Source: a virus
Length of the DNA: 24,271 nt
Reading direction: 5' to 3' (one strand)
IMG/VR virus record: IMGVR_UViG_3300022868_000096
Location: 1 to 24,271 of that record
How positions within the stretch are numbered: position 1 is the stretch's first letter; every line of letters begins with the position of its first letter. The notes beneath the pieces are model-generated. The model saw only the letters and a program-made list of their open reading frames with translations, made no database searches and was not told the origin of the DNA. Below, in pieces: positions 14,344-19,657 of this stretch. A program made the position numbers and the translations under genes.

Positions 14344-14586
14344 ATGTATTATATGAAATTTACGGAACAACAATATCAGATTGGAGTAATGCTCGGTGAG
14401 AAGTATGAGGATTATGTAAAACGATGGTATGAAAAAGAATATAGTCCCTTGCAGATAAGTAATATGATCTATGACAAATGTAAGATAAGGATCACCAAGA
14501 GGAGTATACAACGCCATGTGCAAGATTGGGGGATAAGCAGAACTACCAAGCAATCCTTCGCAATTTATATGAAAAATAAGATATAG
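14344..14586 (+). CDS. Small HTH DNA-binding protein, paralogue of the HNH gene
   Basis: 80 residues from ATG 14344 (or 77 from 14353). The protein is a single HTH-like module: YVKRWYEKEYSPLQISNMIY, then KCKIRITKRSIQRHVQDWGI. It aligns with residues 27-87 of the neighbouring HNH protein (YVKFVLDFYQNKNMSGVEIA ... ITPRSIQRVVAKYG), sharing YVK, the I-T-x-R-SIQR recognition helix and a final Gly-x-x-R. Likely a regulator or a nuclease remnant that keeps only DNA binding. The gene is less AT-rich than the early genes and has its own promoter and terminator, indicating an acquired cassette. Its stop TAG lies inside the terminator stem. Confidence 0.75.
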   Translation: MYYMKFTEQQYQIGVMLGEKYEDYVKRWYEKEYSPLQISNMIYDKCKIRITKRSIQRHVQDWGISRTTKQSFAIYMKNKI

Positions 14587-14607
14587 TAGAAATACTATAT
14601 TTTTTTT
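14581..14607 (+). terminator. Intrinsic terminator overlapping the HTH gene stop codon
   Basis: Stem ATATAGTA (14581-14588) and TACTATAT (14593-14600) closed by a GAAA tetraloop, followed by seven more Ts. The gene's TAG (14584-14586) is in the 5' arm. An identical copy follows the HNH gene 620 bp downstream. Confidence 0.85.
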
Positions 14608-14608
14608 A

Positions 14609-14617
14609 TGTGGATAA
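14609..14617 (-). other. Perfect DnaA-box sequence
   Basis: TGTGGATAA on the plus strand is the complement of TTATCCACA, the consensus DnaA box. It lies between the first terminator and the promoter of the HNH gene. A second copy in the opposite orientation is at 16122-16130. Binding by host DnaA is inference. Confidence 0.45.
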
Positions 14618-14633
14618 GTATTAGTGTCGTGTA

Positions 14634-14662
14634 TTGACAAGTGCGACATAGTGTGTTATAGT
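14634..14662 (+). promoter_or_regulatory. Sigma-70 promoter for the HNH gene
   Basis: TTGACA (14634-14639), 17-nt spacer, TATAGT (14657-14662); expected start near 14669, 31 bp before ATG 14700. The flanks GTCG (14626-14629) and CGAC (14644-14647) form an inverted repeat around the -35 box and may be an operator. Confidence 0.85.
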
Positions 14663-14699
14663 TACTACATAATTTAACTATACTACTAACAACAACAAT

Positions 14700-15206
14700 A
14701 TGAGTATGCACAAATGTGCTAAGCACAAACAAATCTTTATTGCTTTGAATAAAGACGTAGGATTCGAATATCCCAACTATGTTAAATTTGTTTTAGACTT
14801 CTATCAAAACAAAAATATGAGTGGGGTAGAAATAGCAGAATATATAGAGCAAAATACGGGGATTGAGATAACGCCACGTAGTATACAGCGAGTTGTAGCT
14901 AAATATGGGAGAGTTAGGAGTGTAAAAGAAGCTTATAACCTAGCAATTAAAAGGGGGAGAGTAACTTGGAAGTGTAAAGACTTCAAATATAAGAGATCCC
15001 GACTAAGTAATAAGCTACGCTATGCAATACTTAAACGAGATAACTCCAAATGCGTTTTATGTGGTAGGGGGATAGAAGATGGTATAATGTTACAAGTGGA
15101 GCACGTAACGCCTGTGAGCAAAGGGGGTCTAAGTAATCCTGACAATTTAAGAACCTTGTGCCATGAGTGTAATAAAGGCAAACAATTAAGCGAAAACGAA
15201 ATATAG
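14700..15206 (+). CDS. HTH-HNH endonuclease, homing-type
   Basis: 168 residues. Residues 25-85 are an HTH module paralogous to the protein encoded just upstream. Residues 105-160 are a zinc-stabilised HNH nuclease: KRDNSKCVLCG (Cys 118, 121), LQVEHVTPVSKGG (catalytic His 135), LSNPDNLRTLCHECNKGKQ (Asn 149; Cys 154, 157). Nucleases of this build make site-specific cuts and often behave as free-standing homing endonucleases. It is a single-gene transcription unit with a strong promoter and an intrinsic terminator, and is less AT-rich than the early genes, both signs of mobility. A role in DNA packaging is less likely because it is not in the late operon. Confidence 0.9.
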   Translation: MSMHKCAKHKQIFIALNKDVGFEYPNYVKFVLDFYQNKNMSGVEIAEYIEQNTGIEITPRSIQRVVAKYGRVRSVKEAYNLAIKRGRVTWKCKDFKYKRSRLSNKLRYAILKRDNSKCVLCGRGIEDGIMLQVEHVTPVSKGGLSNPDNLRTLCHECNKGKQLSENEI

Positions 15207-15227
15207 TAGAAATACTATATTTTTTTT
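15201..15227 (+). terminator. Intrinsic terminator overlapping the HNH gene stop codon
   Basis: Identical to the terminator at 14581: ATATAGTA/TACTATAT stem, GAAA loop, then Ts. TAG at 15204-15206 lies in the 5' arm. Identity runs for 29 bases (15201-15229 versus 14581-14609). Confidence 0.85.
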
Positions 15228-15268
15228 ATAGTGTTTTTTGAAATTAGATATACGTGCAATGTGGTATA

Positions 15269-15310
15269 GGTGGGGGGAAAAATCGAGCTAAGAAAAGACC
15301 CACCCCCACC
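15269..15310 (+). other. GC-rich hairpin GGTGGGGG/CCCCCACC
   Basis: Eight perfect pairs (15269-15276 with 15303-15310) around a 26-nt A-rich loop, in strongly AT-rich DNA. The G-run on one strand and C-run on the other could also act as a replication or packaging signal. Function unknown. Confidence 0.6.
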
Positions 15311-15337
15311 CTTGCTCATTTAAAGCAATAAAAAGAT

Positions 15338-15365
15338 AAAAAAGCATCTTAACAGGTGCTTTTTT
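15338..15365. terminator. Bidirectional intrinsic terminator
   Basis: AAAAAAGCATC (15338-15348) pairs with GGTGCTTTTTT (15355-15365) through eleven pairs including one G-T, with loop TTAACA. A/T runs flank both sides so it can terminate in either direction. It backs up the terminator of the HNH gene. Confidence 0.75.
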
Positions 15366-15374
15366 GTGTATTTG

Positions 15375-15494
15375 GCTATGTTTAGCTCTTTTTTGTTTTT
15401 ATTGTATAGTATAGCAAGAGGAAGCGTCGTAAAATAAACATTTGGCGACGCCTATGATATACGACATCAAGCCTTGTTTATAGCTATGTTTAGC
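15375..15494. repeat. Two copies of the inverted repeat GCTATGTTTAGC
   Basis: Exact 12-bp copies at 15375-15386 and 15483-15494, 108 bp apart, each of the form GCTA-N4-TAGC. Possible operator or initiator site. Confidence 0.55.
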
Positions 15495-15551
15495 ACAATA
15501 TACCTAAATACTTGTAAGACATACCAAACAAGACTTAAAAAACAAGCTCTA

Positions 15552-15567
15552 AAATTGACTTGTAAGC
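15552..15567 (+). repeat. Partial copy of the early-gene hairpin repeat
   Basis: AAATTGACTTGTAAGC is exactly repeated at 16996-17011, inside the second hairpin repeat between early genes. Only half of the hairpin is present here. Confidence 0.6.
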
Positions 15568-15822
15568 GTTTTATTTCCAATAGTTGATATGTTTATATCA
15601 TTACTCAAACGATATAATACAAGTGATATTACTCTGACAAAGTCAAACAAAAAGTATAACTAGTTTTATATATATTTTAAAAGTTATAAGAATAAAAAAA
15701 TATCAAACAGTTTGAAAAAATTAGCTGAAGTGTCGTATAAGTTTTAAATCAATTTTATTGCTAATTTAAGTCCTCATTATTATAATATAACCCATATAAC
15801 CGTGCTACTCTGACCGCGTTAT

Positions 15823-15838
15823 CAAGGTTATAACCTTG
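15823..15838. promoter_or_regulatory. 16-bp perfect palindrome, candidate operator
   Basis: CAAGGTTATAACCTTG is a perfect palindrome. Its half-site TTATAACCTT recurs at 15849-15858, and AAGGTTATAA recurs at 17027-17036. It looks like a dimeric regulator's binding site; the small HTH protein nearby is one candidate binder, by proximity only. Confidence 0.55.
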
Positions 15839-16121
15839 TGATGAATTTTTATAACCTTATACTTGGAACAGGATGGTATAGTAATAGTATAAATATATCA
15901 TAACTTCACGATAAATACCCTAAACATAACATATCTTAACAATACACAATTTTGCGACGCTTCACAATCATTTTTAAGACTTTTATATAATAGAGTTGAT
16001 ATAGTGTTCATCTTTTATTATAGACTAGATCCTGATACAAAAAAACACCACTTTTTGAACTTTTTGGCGGTATTATATATATGTTTTTTTGCTATTGATT
16101 GATTGATAATAATATACAAAG

Positions 16122-16130
16122 TTATCCACA
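16122..16130 (+). other. Perfect DnaA-box sequence upstream of early promoter
   Basis: TTATCCACA, nine bases before the -35 of the early promoter and opposite in orientation to the copy at 14609-14617. Confidence 0.5.
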
Positions 16131-16138
16131 TATAACAC

Positions 16139-16167
16139 TTGACAACATATAATATCTATGCTATAAT
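16139..16167 (+). promoter_or_regulatory. Consensus early promoter
   Basis: TTGACA (16139-16144), 17-nt spacer, TATAAT (16162-16167): a perfect match to sigma-70 consensus. Expected start near 16174. It probably drives the whole run of small genes to about 20089. Confidence 0.95.
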
Positions 16168-16173
16168 AAACTA

Positions 16174-16332
16174 TGTAAGAGATTAAGACTTTACATAAAT
16201 AGTTATTTAATAACTATATAGAGAGTATAAAGATATAATCGGCTCTGGCTGATATTATCTTTATACTTTCACCCGTAAAGTATACTATTATCTAACATTA
16301 TAAATCAATTTAATTAACTAATCATAAACATT
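16174..16332 (+). promoter_or_regulatory. Structured early leader with competing hairpins
   Basis: Arm 1 AGTATAAAGATA (16224-16235) pairs perfectly with arm 2 TATCTTTATACT (16256-16267), 12 bp, with GGCTCTGGCT in the loop. But TATACTTT (16262-16269), most of it inside arm 2, also pairs perfectly with AAAGTATA (16277-16284) around CACCCGT. The two folds exclude each other. A TAGTTAT/ATAACTA hairpin precedes. No T-run follows, so control would act on translation, processing or RNA stability, or be Rho- or protein-dependent. Confidence 0.55.
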
Positions 16333-16473
16333 ATGAAAACATTAAAACAAAGAAAAGCTTTTGATAAATACCAAAAAGCACAAAATAAATACTATATAGC
16401 ACTTGCTATAAATAAAAGAAATGAAAAAAAACTACTTGATAAAGTAAAAGAATTAAGAAAAAACTTAAAATAA
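16333..16473 (+). CDS. Small basic early protein (46 aa)
   Basis: First gene behind the early promoter: MKTLKQRKAFDKYQKAQNKY and then IALAINKRNEKKLLDKVKEL. It is very Lys-rich and helical, probably nucleic-acid binding or a host-takeover peptide. The ATG follows CATAAACATT with no Shine-Dalgarno. No family recognised. Confidence 0.6.
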   Translation: MKTLKQRKAFDKYQKAQNKYYIALAINKRNEKKLLDKVKELRKNLK

Positions 16474-16507
16474 ATAAACAATACATAATTTAATTAAACC
16501 TTTTTTA

Positions 16508-16535
16508 CTTGCTTATAACATAAATTACAAGCAAG
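16508..16535 (+). repeat. Intergenic hairpin repeat, copy 1
   Basis: CTTGCTTATAA (16508-16518) pairs with TTACAAGCAAG (16525-16535) with one mismatch and a 6-nt loop. A second copy lies at 16987-17014 after the next-but-one gene. Both are followed by ATAAAA. Confidence 0.65.
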
Positions 16536-16572
16536 ATAAAACAGATTTTAACTGTTATAACATATAATTTAT

Positions 16573-16773
16573 ATGACTAATTTAGAAAATTTAAAACAAG
16601 ATGAAGTTTTAAAACAAATACTTGCTGAAAGTTTTGGCGGTGTTATATATAATATAACAAATAAAAACAAATACAATACAAAAAAATTATTAAAAAAATG
16701 GGAGAAGCTAACAAATTGTGAAAAAGAAAATGTAGGTGGATTGATAACGGGGGCAATAAACTTTATAAAATAA
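16573..16773 (+). CDS. Small helical early protein (66 aa)
   Basis: MTNLENLKQDEVLKQILAES, a short GGVIYNITNKNKYNTKKLL segment, then KKWEKLTNCEKENVGGLITG and AINFIK. Mostly helical with a mixed charge; one Cys. It is bracketed by two intergenic regions carrying hairpin repeats. The start ATG has a TATAATTTAT leader without Shine-Dalgarno. Unrecognised; typical of variable early phage genes that interact with host factors. Confidence 0.6.
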   Translation: MTNLENLKQDEVLKQILAESFGGVIYNITNKNKYNTKKLLKKWEKLTNCEKENVGGLITGAINFIK

Positions 16774-16787
16774 ATAAACAAAAAAAT

Positions 16788-16946
16788 ATGAAAATAAAAC
16801 TAAAAACTTTTAGTAAATATAATATACTTGATAAAAAAGATTTTTATAAACAAATATATAATTATCTTATAAAAACAAAACAAGGTTTTTGTTTTACTTC
16901 TATTGGTATTATATCAAGAGAAGACTGCGAAAGAATTATAAACTAA
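16788..16946 (+). CDS. Small basic early protein (52 aa)
   Basis: MKIKLKTFSKYNILDKKDFY then KQIYNYLIKTKQGFCFTSIG and IISREDCERIIN. Lys/Tyr/Ile-rich, with two Cys. It starts 14 bp after the previous stop in an A-rich leader and ends in TAA before the second hairpin repeat. No family recognised. Confidence 0.6.
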   Translation: MKIKLKTFSKYNILDKKDFYKQIYNYLIKTKQGFCFTSIGIISREDCERIIN

Positions 16947-16986
16947 TAATATAATAAAGACTATAAACATCAAAAAATAGATTTTA

Positions 16987-17014
16987 CTTGCTTATAAATT
17001 GACTTGTAAGCAAG
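16987..17014 (+). repeat. Intergenic hairpin repeat, copy 2
   Basis: CTTGCTTATAA (16987-16997) pairs with TTGTAAGCAAG (17004-17014), one mismatch, loop ATTGAC. Stem sequence nearly identical to copy 1 while the loop differs, so the stem rather than the loop is conserved. Confidence 0.65.
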
Positions 17015-17031
17015 ATAAAATTTATTAAGGT

Positions 17032-17053
17032 TATAATATACCATTATATAATA
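17032..17053 (+). repeat. 22-bp AT repeat, copy 1
   Basis: Exactly repeated at 17811-17832; centred on TATACCATTA. Both copies lie 20-25 bp before a small gene, so it may be a regulatory or recombination site rather than chance. It contains TATAAT but has no good -35 at 17 bp. Confidence 0.5.
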
Positions 17054-17074
17054 ACTAAAACTAAAAAATGTAGT

Positions 17075-17248
17075 ATGACTAAACAAGAATTAAAAATCTC
17101 CAGACTGGAGCAAAAAGTTGCTAACATAAAACAAGAATTAGCAACAGAAGTGGGAAGTTATACCCTTGACTGTTTTGACATGGCTATATCTTTAACAAGA
17201 GAAGCTGAACAATTAAAACATAAATTTAATCTAACTAATAATAAATAA
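17075..17248 (+). CDS. Small helical coiled-coil early protein (57 aa)
   Basis: MTKQELKISRLEQKVANIKQ, ELATEVGSYTLDCFDMAISL, TREAEQLKHKFNLTNNK. Heptad-like Leu/Val spacing suggests a short coiled coil and dimer. An ATG six bases upstream is followed at once by TAG, so it is not the start. Three bases separate its stop from the next ATG, indicating a tight operon. Function unknown. Confidence 0.6.
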   Translation: MTKQELKISRLEQKVANIKQELATEVGSYTLDCFDMAISLTREAEQLKHKFNLTNNK

Positions 17249-17251
17249 AAT

Positions 17252-17473
17252 ATGAAATATACAACAGAACAAATAAATCAAATGGAATTAGAACAAGAAC
17301 AAAAAAACCTTTTAAATGATGAGTATTTAACAGGGAAATTTAATTCTATAATTGAACAGGTAAAAATAGAAAAAGAAAAGCAAGTTATAAATAAATTTAA
17401 ATTATCTATATTGAGGGTATTGAACGAAGTCTATAATGAGGCTTGGACTGATATCAGCAATGAAGGACAATAA
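17252..17473 (+). CDS. Small acidic helical early protein (73 aa)
   Basis: Glu/Gln/Asn-rich: MKYTTEQINQMELEQEQKNL, LNDEYLTGKFNSIIEQVKIE, KEKQVINKFKLSILRVLNEV, then YNEAWTDISNEGQ. All-helical by eye, no motif. ATG is three bases after the preceding stop. No family recognised. Confidence 0.65.
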   Translation: MKYTTEQINQMELEQEQKNLLNDEYLTGKFNSIIEQVKIEKEKQVINKFKLSILRVLNEVYNEAWTDISNEGQ

Positions 17474-17501
17474 AATAATTTAATTAACTAAACATAACAA
17501 T

Positions 17502-17771
17502 ATGTATAAAATAATAAAAGTAAAACAATACAACGACGAGCAAGAACAAAAATATAATCAAGATGTAAACGACTGGAAACCAAACGAGGGAGGTTTTCCA
17601 TTTTTACCAATGTATTTATTTATGAACGAGGAAACTGGGACAAAACATCACACTGGATATGTAGCAATTTTAGAAGGAGAAATGCATCTATATGCTAGAA
17701 CTAAAGAAGAAGCAGAAGCAAGAATAAAAAGAGAAATAAAAAATAATCCTTATTTAAACGATAAAGAATAA
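17502..17771 (+). CDS. Hypothetical early protein (89 aa)
   Basis: ATG follows the AACATAACAAT leader that recurs before many early genes. The protein starts MYKIIKVKQYNDEQEQKYNQ, has a Pro/aromatic turn region (GGFPFLPMYLFMNEETGTKH) and a beta segment HTGYVAILEGEMHLYARTKE, then an acidic/basic helix EEAEARIKREIKNNPYLNDK. It is probably a small alpha/beta fold with a C-terminal helix. It has His-His (residues 49-50) but no metal motif. Unrecognised. Confidence 0.65.
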   Translation: MYKIIKVKQYNDEQEQKYNQDVNDWKPNEGGFPFLPMYLFMNEETGTKHHTGYVAILEGEMHLYARTKEEAEARIKREIKNNPYLNDKE

Positions 17772-17810
17772 AGGCGAAACTATAATATAAATAACTATAA
17801 TTTAATTAAC

Positions 17811-17832
17811 TATAATATACCATTATATAATA
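17811..17832 (+). repeat. 22-bp AT repeat, copy 2
   Basis: Identical to 17032-17053. Positions 17781-17790 carry a further partial copy (TATAATATAA). Lies 21 bp before the ATG at 17853. Confidence 0.5.
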
Positions 17833-17852
17833 GTTAAACTAACAAAAACAAT

Positions 17853-18017
17853 ATGTCAAATAAAACTTTTATGGAAAAACAAATAGAAAAATTAGTAGAT
17901 ATATCAAAAGATATAGATAATTTTATAGGCGAACCAAAAGCAACTTGCTCACAAGAAGAAAAAGACTTGGTGGAAGAAATAACAGATAATATAAATATTT
18001 TACTAACTAACTACTAA
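17853..18017 (+). CDS. Small acidic early protein (54 aa)
   Basis: MSNKTFMEKQIEKLVDISKD, IDNFIGEPKATCSQEEKDLV, EEITDNINILLTNY. Helix, short loop with one Cys, helix. The ATG follows AAAAACAAT; the stop TAA is joined to CAATATG of the next gene (four bases between). Unrecognised. Confidence 0.6.
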   Translation: MSNKTFMEKQIEKLVDISKDIDNFIGEPKATCSQEEKDLVEEITDNINILLTNY

Positions 18018-18021
18018 CAAT

Positions 18022-18312
18022 ATGAAAACAATAACAACAACAACAAAACTTAATTTATATGCTTTTAGAGAGCTTGATGAAGAAGCACAAGATAAAGCAC
18101 TATATAACAGAGCTGAAGACTTAACTTGTATTAACTGGGACAACGAGGAGTTTATACCTGATTATATAGCAAGAGCTTTAAAAATTATAGGAAAAGATGA
18201 CAACGAACTTTTAGCACAAGAGATTTTATCTTTAGGCGAAACTGATTTACTTTTAGAGCTTGACGAGGACGACGAAGTTTATACAAAAGAAGGAGAAAGA
18301 TTTACTTACTAA
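18022..18312 (+). CDS. Acidic early protein with YAFRELDEEAQ motif
   Basis: 96 residues. The N-terminal LNLYAFRELDEEAQDKALYN resembles a motif ('y.f.EL..eAq.kAi') seen at the start of assorted phage proteins sometimes annotated as antitoxin-like. The rest is strongly acidic: LLAQEILSLGETDLLLELDE, DDEVYTKEGERFTY. Such acidity is common among DNA-mimic or inhibitor proteins, but that is speculation. Leader ACTAACAAT. Antitoxin identity is not supported by a toxin neighbour. Confidence 0.55.
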   Translation: MKTITTTTKLNLYAFRELDEEAQDKALYNRAEDLTCINWDNEEFIPDYIARALKIIGKDDNELLAQEILSLGETDLLLELDEDDEVYTKEGERFTY

Positions 18313-18327
18313 TTAACTAATAACAAT

Positions 18328-18483
18328 ATGAATAACACAAAAGAAACATTAAAACTAATATATAATGAAGGAATACCTGAAAAAGAAGCAGAAGAGAAAT
18401 TGGAAGAACTAGAAAAAGAGGAACTAATTGACTTTATATTATGGAATTTTAACAGGGGAAAATTTACTAATTTATTTAACTAA
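18328..18483 (+). CDS. Small acidic early protein (51 aa)
   Basis: MNNTKETLKLIYNEGIPEKE, AEEKLEELEKEELIDFILWN, FNRGKFTNLFN. A short acidic helical protein with a more hydrophobic C-terminus. ATG follows AACTAATAACAAT. It is separated from the next ATG (18491) by seven bases. Unrecognised. Confidence 0.6.
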   Translation: MNNTKETLKLIYNEGIPEKEAEEKLEELEKEELIDFILWNFNRGKFTNLFN

Positions 18484-18490
18484 TAACAAT

Positions 18491-18811
18491 ATGAAACAAT
18501 ATAACTTAATATATAAAGACAATAATTTATTTATAAATGATATAAAAATAAACGATGAAATTTTTGAAAAAGAATTATCTGATTATAAAATAGAAGAAAA
18601 AGAAAGTATGATTGATAACCTTATTGATTGGATAAGTGAAGCAACAACAGACAAAGAAATGATGAAAGACGATTTAAAATATATTATGGAAACAGAAGAA
18701 AGAGATGACGATTTATTTTTCTCTTCTATAAGTACAAATAAGTATGTTTTTAAAAGTGATAACGAGGGGACTTTTAATGATATATGTCAAGAAATTTTAA
18801 AACTTAATTAA
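18491..18811 (+). CDS. Acidic early protein (106 aa)
   Basis: The frame is open from 18428, but ATG 18491 has the AACTAATAACAAT leader and no overlap, so it is the start. Acidic: MKQYNLIYKDNNLFINDIKI, NDEIFEKELSDYKIEEKESM, IDNLIDWISEATTDKEMMKD and a C-terminal KYVFKSDNEGTFNDICQEIL. A beta hairpin at the start may be followed by helices. No motif, no family. Confidence 0.6.
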   Translation: MKQYNLIYKDNNLFINDIKINDEIFEKELSDYKIEEKESMIDNLIDWISEATTDKEMMKDDLKYIMETEERDDDLFFSSISTNKYVFKSDNEGTFNDICQEILKLN

Positions 18812-18825
18812 CTAATAATAATTTT

Positions 18826-19008
18826 ATGGCAATATTAACAGAAATACAAAAAGAAGCCTTAAAACACAAATGTCCAGCTTGTGGAGAAGGAGAACTCCAC
18901 GAAGTAGAAGGAAATAGTTGTGATGAAAATGGAGAAGTAATTGAAAATTATTTATGGTGTAATAACTGCGACTTATCTATGGATAGTTGTGGGGGTTATA
19001 CTAACTAA
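18826..19008 (+). CDS. Zinc-ribbon early protein (60 aa)
   Basis: Two CxxC knuckles: CPAC (residues 16-19) and CNNC (45-48), with additional Cys at 32 and 54. The pattern HKCPACGEGELHEVE ... LWCNNCDLSMDSCG matches small zinc-ribbon proteins that bind nucleic acid or proteins such as RNA polymerase. It starts MAILTEIQKEALK. ATG follows AATAATTTT, a variant leader. Zinc binding is inferred from spacing; target unknown. Confidence 0.7.
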   Translation: MAILTEIQKEALKHKCPACGEGELHEVEGNSCDENGEVIENYLWCNNCDLSMDSCGGYTN

Positions 19009-19019
19009 CTAATAACAAT

Positions 19020-19223
19020 ATGACAATAAATTTATCAAAACTAGAAAAAGAACTAATAGAAGCAAAAAAACAAGCTAAAAAACAAGCTAAAAAACCTAAA
19101 AATAAAAGAATAGAAATACCATTTTCTGAAAGAGATTTACAGGACTTGATAAATGGGGAAACTTTTGACTGGGTTTTTAATGATGTAGAAATACACTTAT
19201 TTAATGAAGATTTAACTAATTAA
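19020..19223 (+). CDS. Early protein with KKQA repeat (67 aa)
   Basis: A basic run KQAKKQAKKPKNKRIEI follows a short acidic helix (LSKLEKELIEA); the rest is acidic (FSERDLQDLINGETFDWVFN, DVEIHLFNEDLTN). The repeated CAAGCTAAAAAA encoding KKQA appears twice in a row (12-bp tandem). ATG follows AACTAATAACAAT. The basic segment may bind DNA or RNA. Unrecognised. Confidence 0.6.
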   Translation: MTINLSKLEKELIEAKKQAKKQAKKPKNKRIEIPFSERDLQDLINGETFDWVFNDVEIHLFNEDLTN

Positions 19224-19233
19224 CTATAACAAT

Positions 19234-19425
19234 ATGACAAAAATGCCTATGGACGAATTGTGCGAATTAGCACACGAAAAGCTAGTCAAGAAGTGTAAAA
19301 AATTAAATATAATAGTAGAAGAAGCACACGAAAATGGCGATATACACTATACAGAAGAAGCACAAGATATTTTTAATGTAATTTTAGACGAGCTTGATGA
19401 CAAATATAATTTAAATAATAACTAA
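19234..19425 (+). CDS. Small acidic early protein (63 aa)
   Basis: MTKMPMDELCELAHEKLVKK, CKKLNIIVEEAHENGDIHYT, EEAQDIFNVILDELDDKYNL. Two Cys and acidic, all-helical. Leader AACTATAACAAT. The next gene starts six bases after its stop. No family recognised. Confidence 0.6.
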   Translation: MTKMPMDELCELAHEKLVKKCKKLNIIVEEAHENGDIHYTEEAQDIFNVILDELDDKYNLNNN

Positions 19426-19431
19426 ACTCCT

Positions 19432-19653
19432 ATGGATAGACAACAAAAAAATAGACTACACCAAAAACAAAGGGAAACGATGGCGAATAAAGAGTATAAT
19501 AAATATTTTGATATGTATATTTATAATATAACAAAATCAACTACACACGCTATTGTAGACAAGGAGATCATACTTCGTTTTGCTCAACTTTTTAAAAGTG
19601 AGCTTATGGATATGATAGAACAATTATATAACTTAAATAAAAATAACAAATAA
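19432..19653 (+). CDS. Small early protein (73 aa)
   Basis: Basic N-terminus MDRQQKNRLHQKQRETMANK, then EYNKYFDMYIYNITKSTTHA, IVDKEIILRFAQLFKSELMD, and a C-terminal Asn/Lys-rich helix. Its leader ACTCCT before the ATG differs from the AACAAT motif. An internal ATG at codon 17 could also be used. Unrecognised. Confidence 0.6.
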   Translation: MDRQQKNRLHQKQRETMANKEYNKYFDMYIYNITKSTTHAIVDKEIILRFAQLFKSELMDMIEQLYNLNKNNK

Positions 19654-19657
19654 TAAT

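Larger units (their letters stand above)
15207..16332. other. 1.1-kb gene-free control or origin region
   Basis: I see no coding frame worth calling here. It contains, in order: a terminator, a G-rich/C-rich hairpin (15269-15310), a bidirectional terminator-like hairpin (15338-15365), two GCTATGTTTAGC repeats, a GCGTCG/CGACGC inverted repeat (15424-15451) with the same GCGACGC again at 15954-15960, a 16-bp palindrome, a DnaA-box sequence, the early promoter and its leader. TACTCTGAC also occurs twice (near 15631 and 15806). Its place between early and late modules fits a replication origin and control region; that is inference. Confidence 0.5.

Noticed and set aside
16122-16167. Bacteroidota-type promoter
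   Set aside because: The promoters match TTGACA/TATAAT rather than the TTTG / TAnnTTTG pattern.
17000-17037. Promoter from TTGACT and TATAAT before the 17075 gene
   Set aside because: TTGACT at 16999-17004 and TATAAT at 17032 are 27 nt apart, too far; no -10 at 17 nt.
18428-18490. Upstream extension of the 18491 gene
   Set aside because: It overlaps the preceding gene in another frame, and ATG 18491 has the AACTAATAACAAT leader.
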